NCBI RefSeq assembly: GCF_012911925.1
Contig: NZ_JAAXKY010000045.1
Span: forward strand, 1-46,267
Length of the DNA: 46,267 bases
Origin: Pseudonocardia xinjiangensis
Lineage (GTDB): Bacteria > Actinomycetota > Actinomycetes > Mycobacteriales > Pseudonocardiaceae
Direction: 5' to 3'
Shown one piece after another: positions 46,139 through 46,267 of the stretch (positions are counted from its first letter, which is position 1; the number at the start of each line of letters is the position of its first letter). The translations under genes and the position numbers were made by a program. The notes under the pieces were generated by a model. That model saw only the letters and a list, made by a program, of their open reading frames with translations. It searched no databases and was not told the origin of the DNA.

Positions 46139-46267
46139 GAGCTTCGTCGGTGGCTGCCCCGTGCCGGCCTGTGCCTGGCTCGGCGCCGTCAGGTCCGTCG
46201 GGTTGCCGGTGAGGGGCGGGACCGACGATGTCGCGGCCGGCCAGGTCCAGGTCGCCGTGGACGGCTA

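Overview
This is 46 kb of a very GC-rich actinobacterial chromosome. The gene content (argCJBDFRGH cluster, tyrS directly before an rRNA operon, DUF397/Scr1-type regulators, DUF3558-like lipoprotein, stand-alone LigD-type phosphoesterase, WYL and TetR regulators) points to the Pseudonocardiaceae, perhaps Pseudonocardia; the genus is an inference. It reads as core chromosome with small accessory cassettes. I see no tRNA, insertion sequence, prophage or CRISPR array.

Layout. 1-444: two tandem promoters and the leader of an rRNA operon on the minus strand; the 16S gene lies outside the left edge. 445-3473: tyrS, an iron-regulated siderophore-binding lipoprotein with a leaderless start under an iron box, and a 3-methyladenine glycosylase. 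3481-13347: a tightly overlapping arginine operon argC-J-B-D-F-R-G-H, extended by a coupled aspartate aminotransferase, with an ARG box on the argC promoter. 13429-18299: DUF664/WYL pair, LLM flavin oxidoreductase, a divergent SDR/TetR pair with two identical-class operators, and a DUF3558-like lipoprotein. 18310-24024: infC-rpmI-rplT-rRNA methyltransferase-pheS-pheT, with an ATC start for infC.

24025-27893: a regulatory island: a small gene, two long palindromes, DUF397 and its Scr1-type XRE partner, a broken small gene, a possible leader peptide and a SAM methyltransferase. 27910-30873: uvrA with a likely LexA box upstream. 31092-33515: OsmC-like protein, a nested palindrome, two DUF202 membrane proteins (one apparently with an ATC start) and a sulfite-oxidase-like molybdoenzyme. 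33606-38140: complete livKHMGF branched-chain amino acid type ABC importer. 38321-40684: MBL-fold hydrolase, XRE/TPR-like regulator and a small Cys-rich protein. 41009-46267: SDR plus LigD-type phosphoesterase, an iodotyrosine-deiodinase-like flavoprotein, a second TetR/SDR divergent pair with twin operators, an LCP cell-wall ligase and an FKBP prolyl isomerase at the edge.

The most notable points are the two TetR/SDR cassettes whose SDRs have lost catalytic residues, the deiodinase homologue that keeps all three substrate-clamping residues, two likely ATC start codons, and the palindrome cluster around the DUF397 gene. No single clearly new defence or biosynthetic system is evident.
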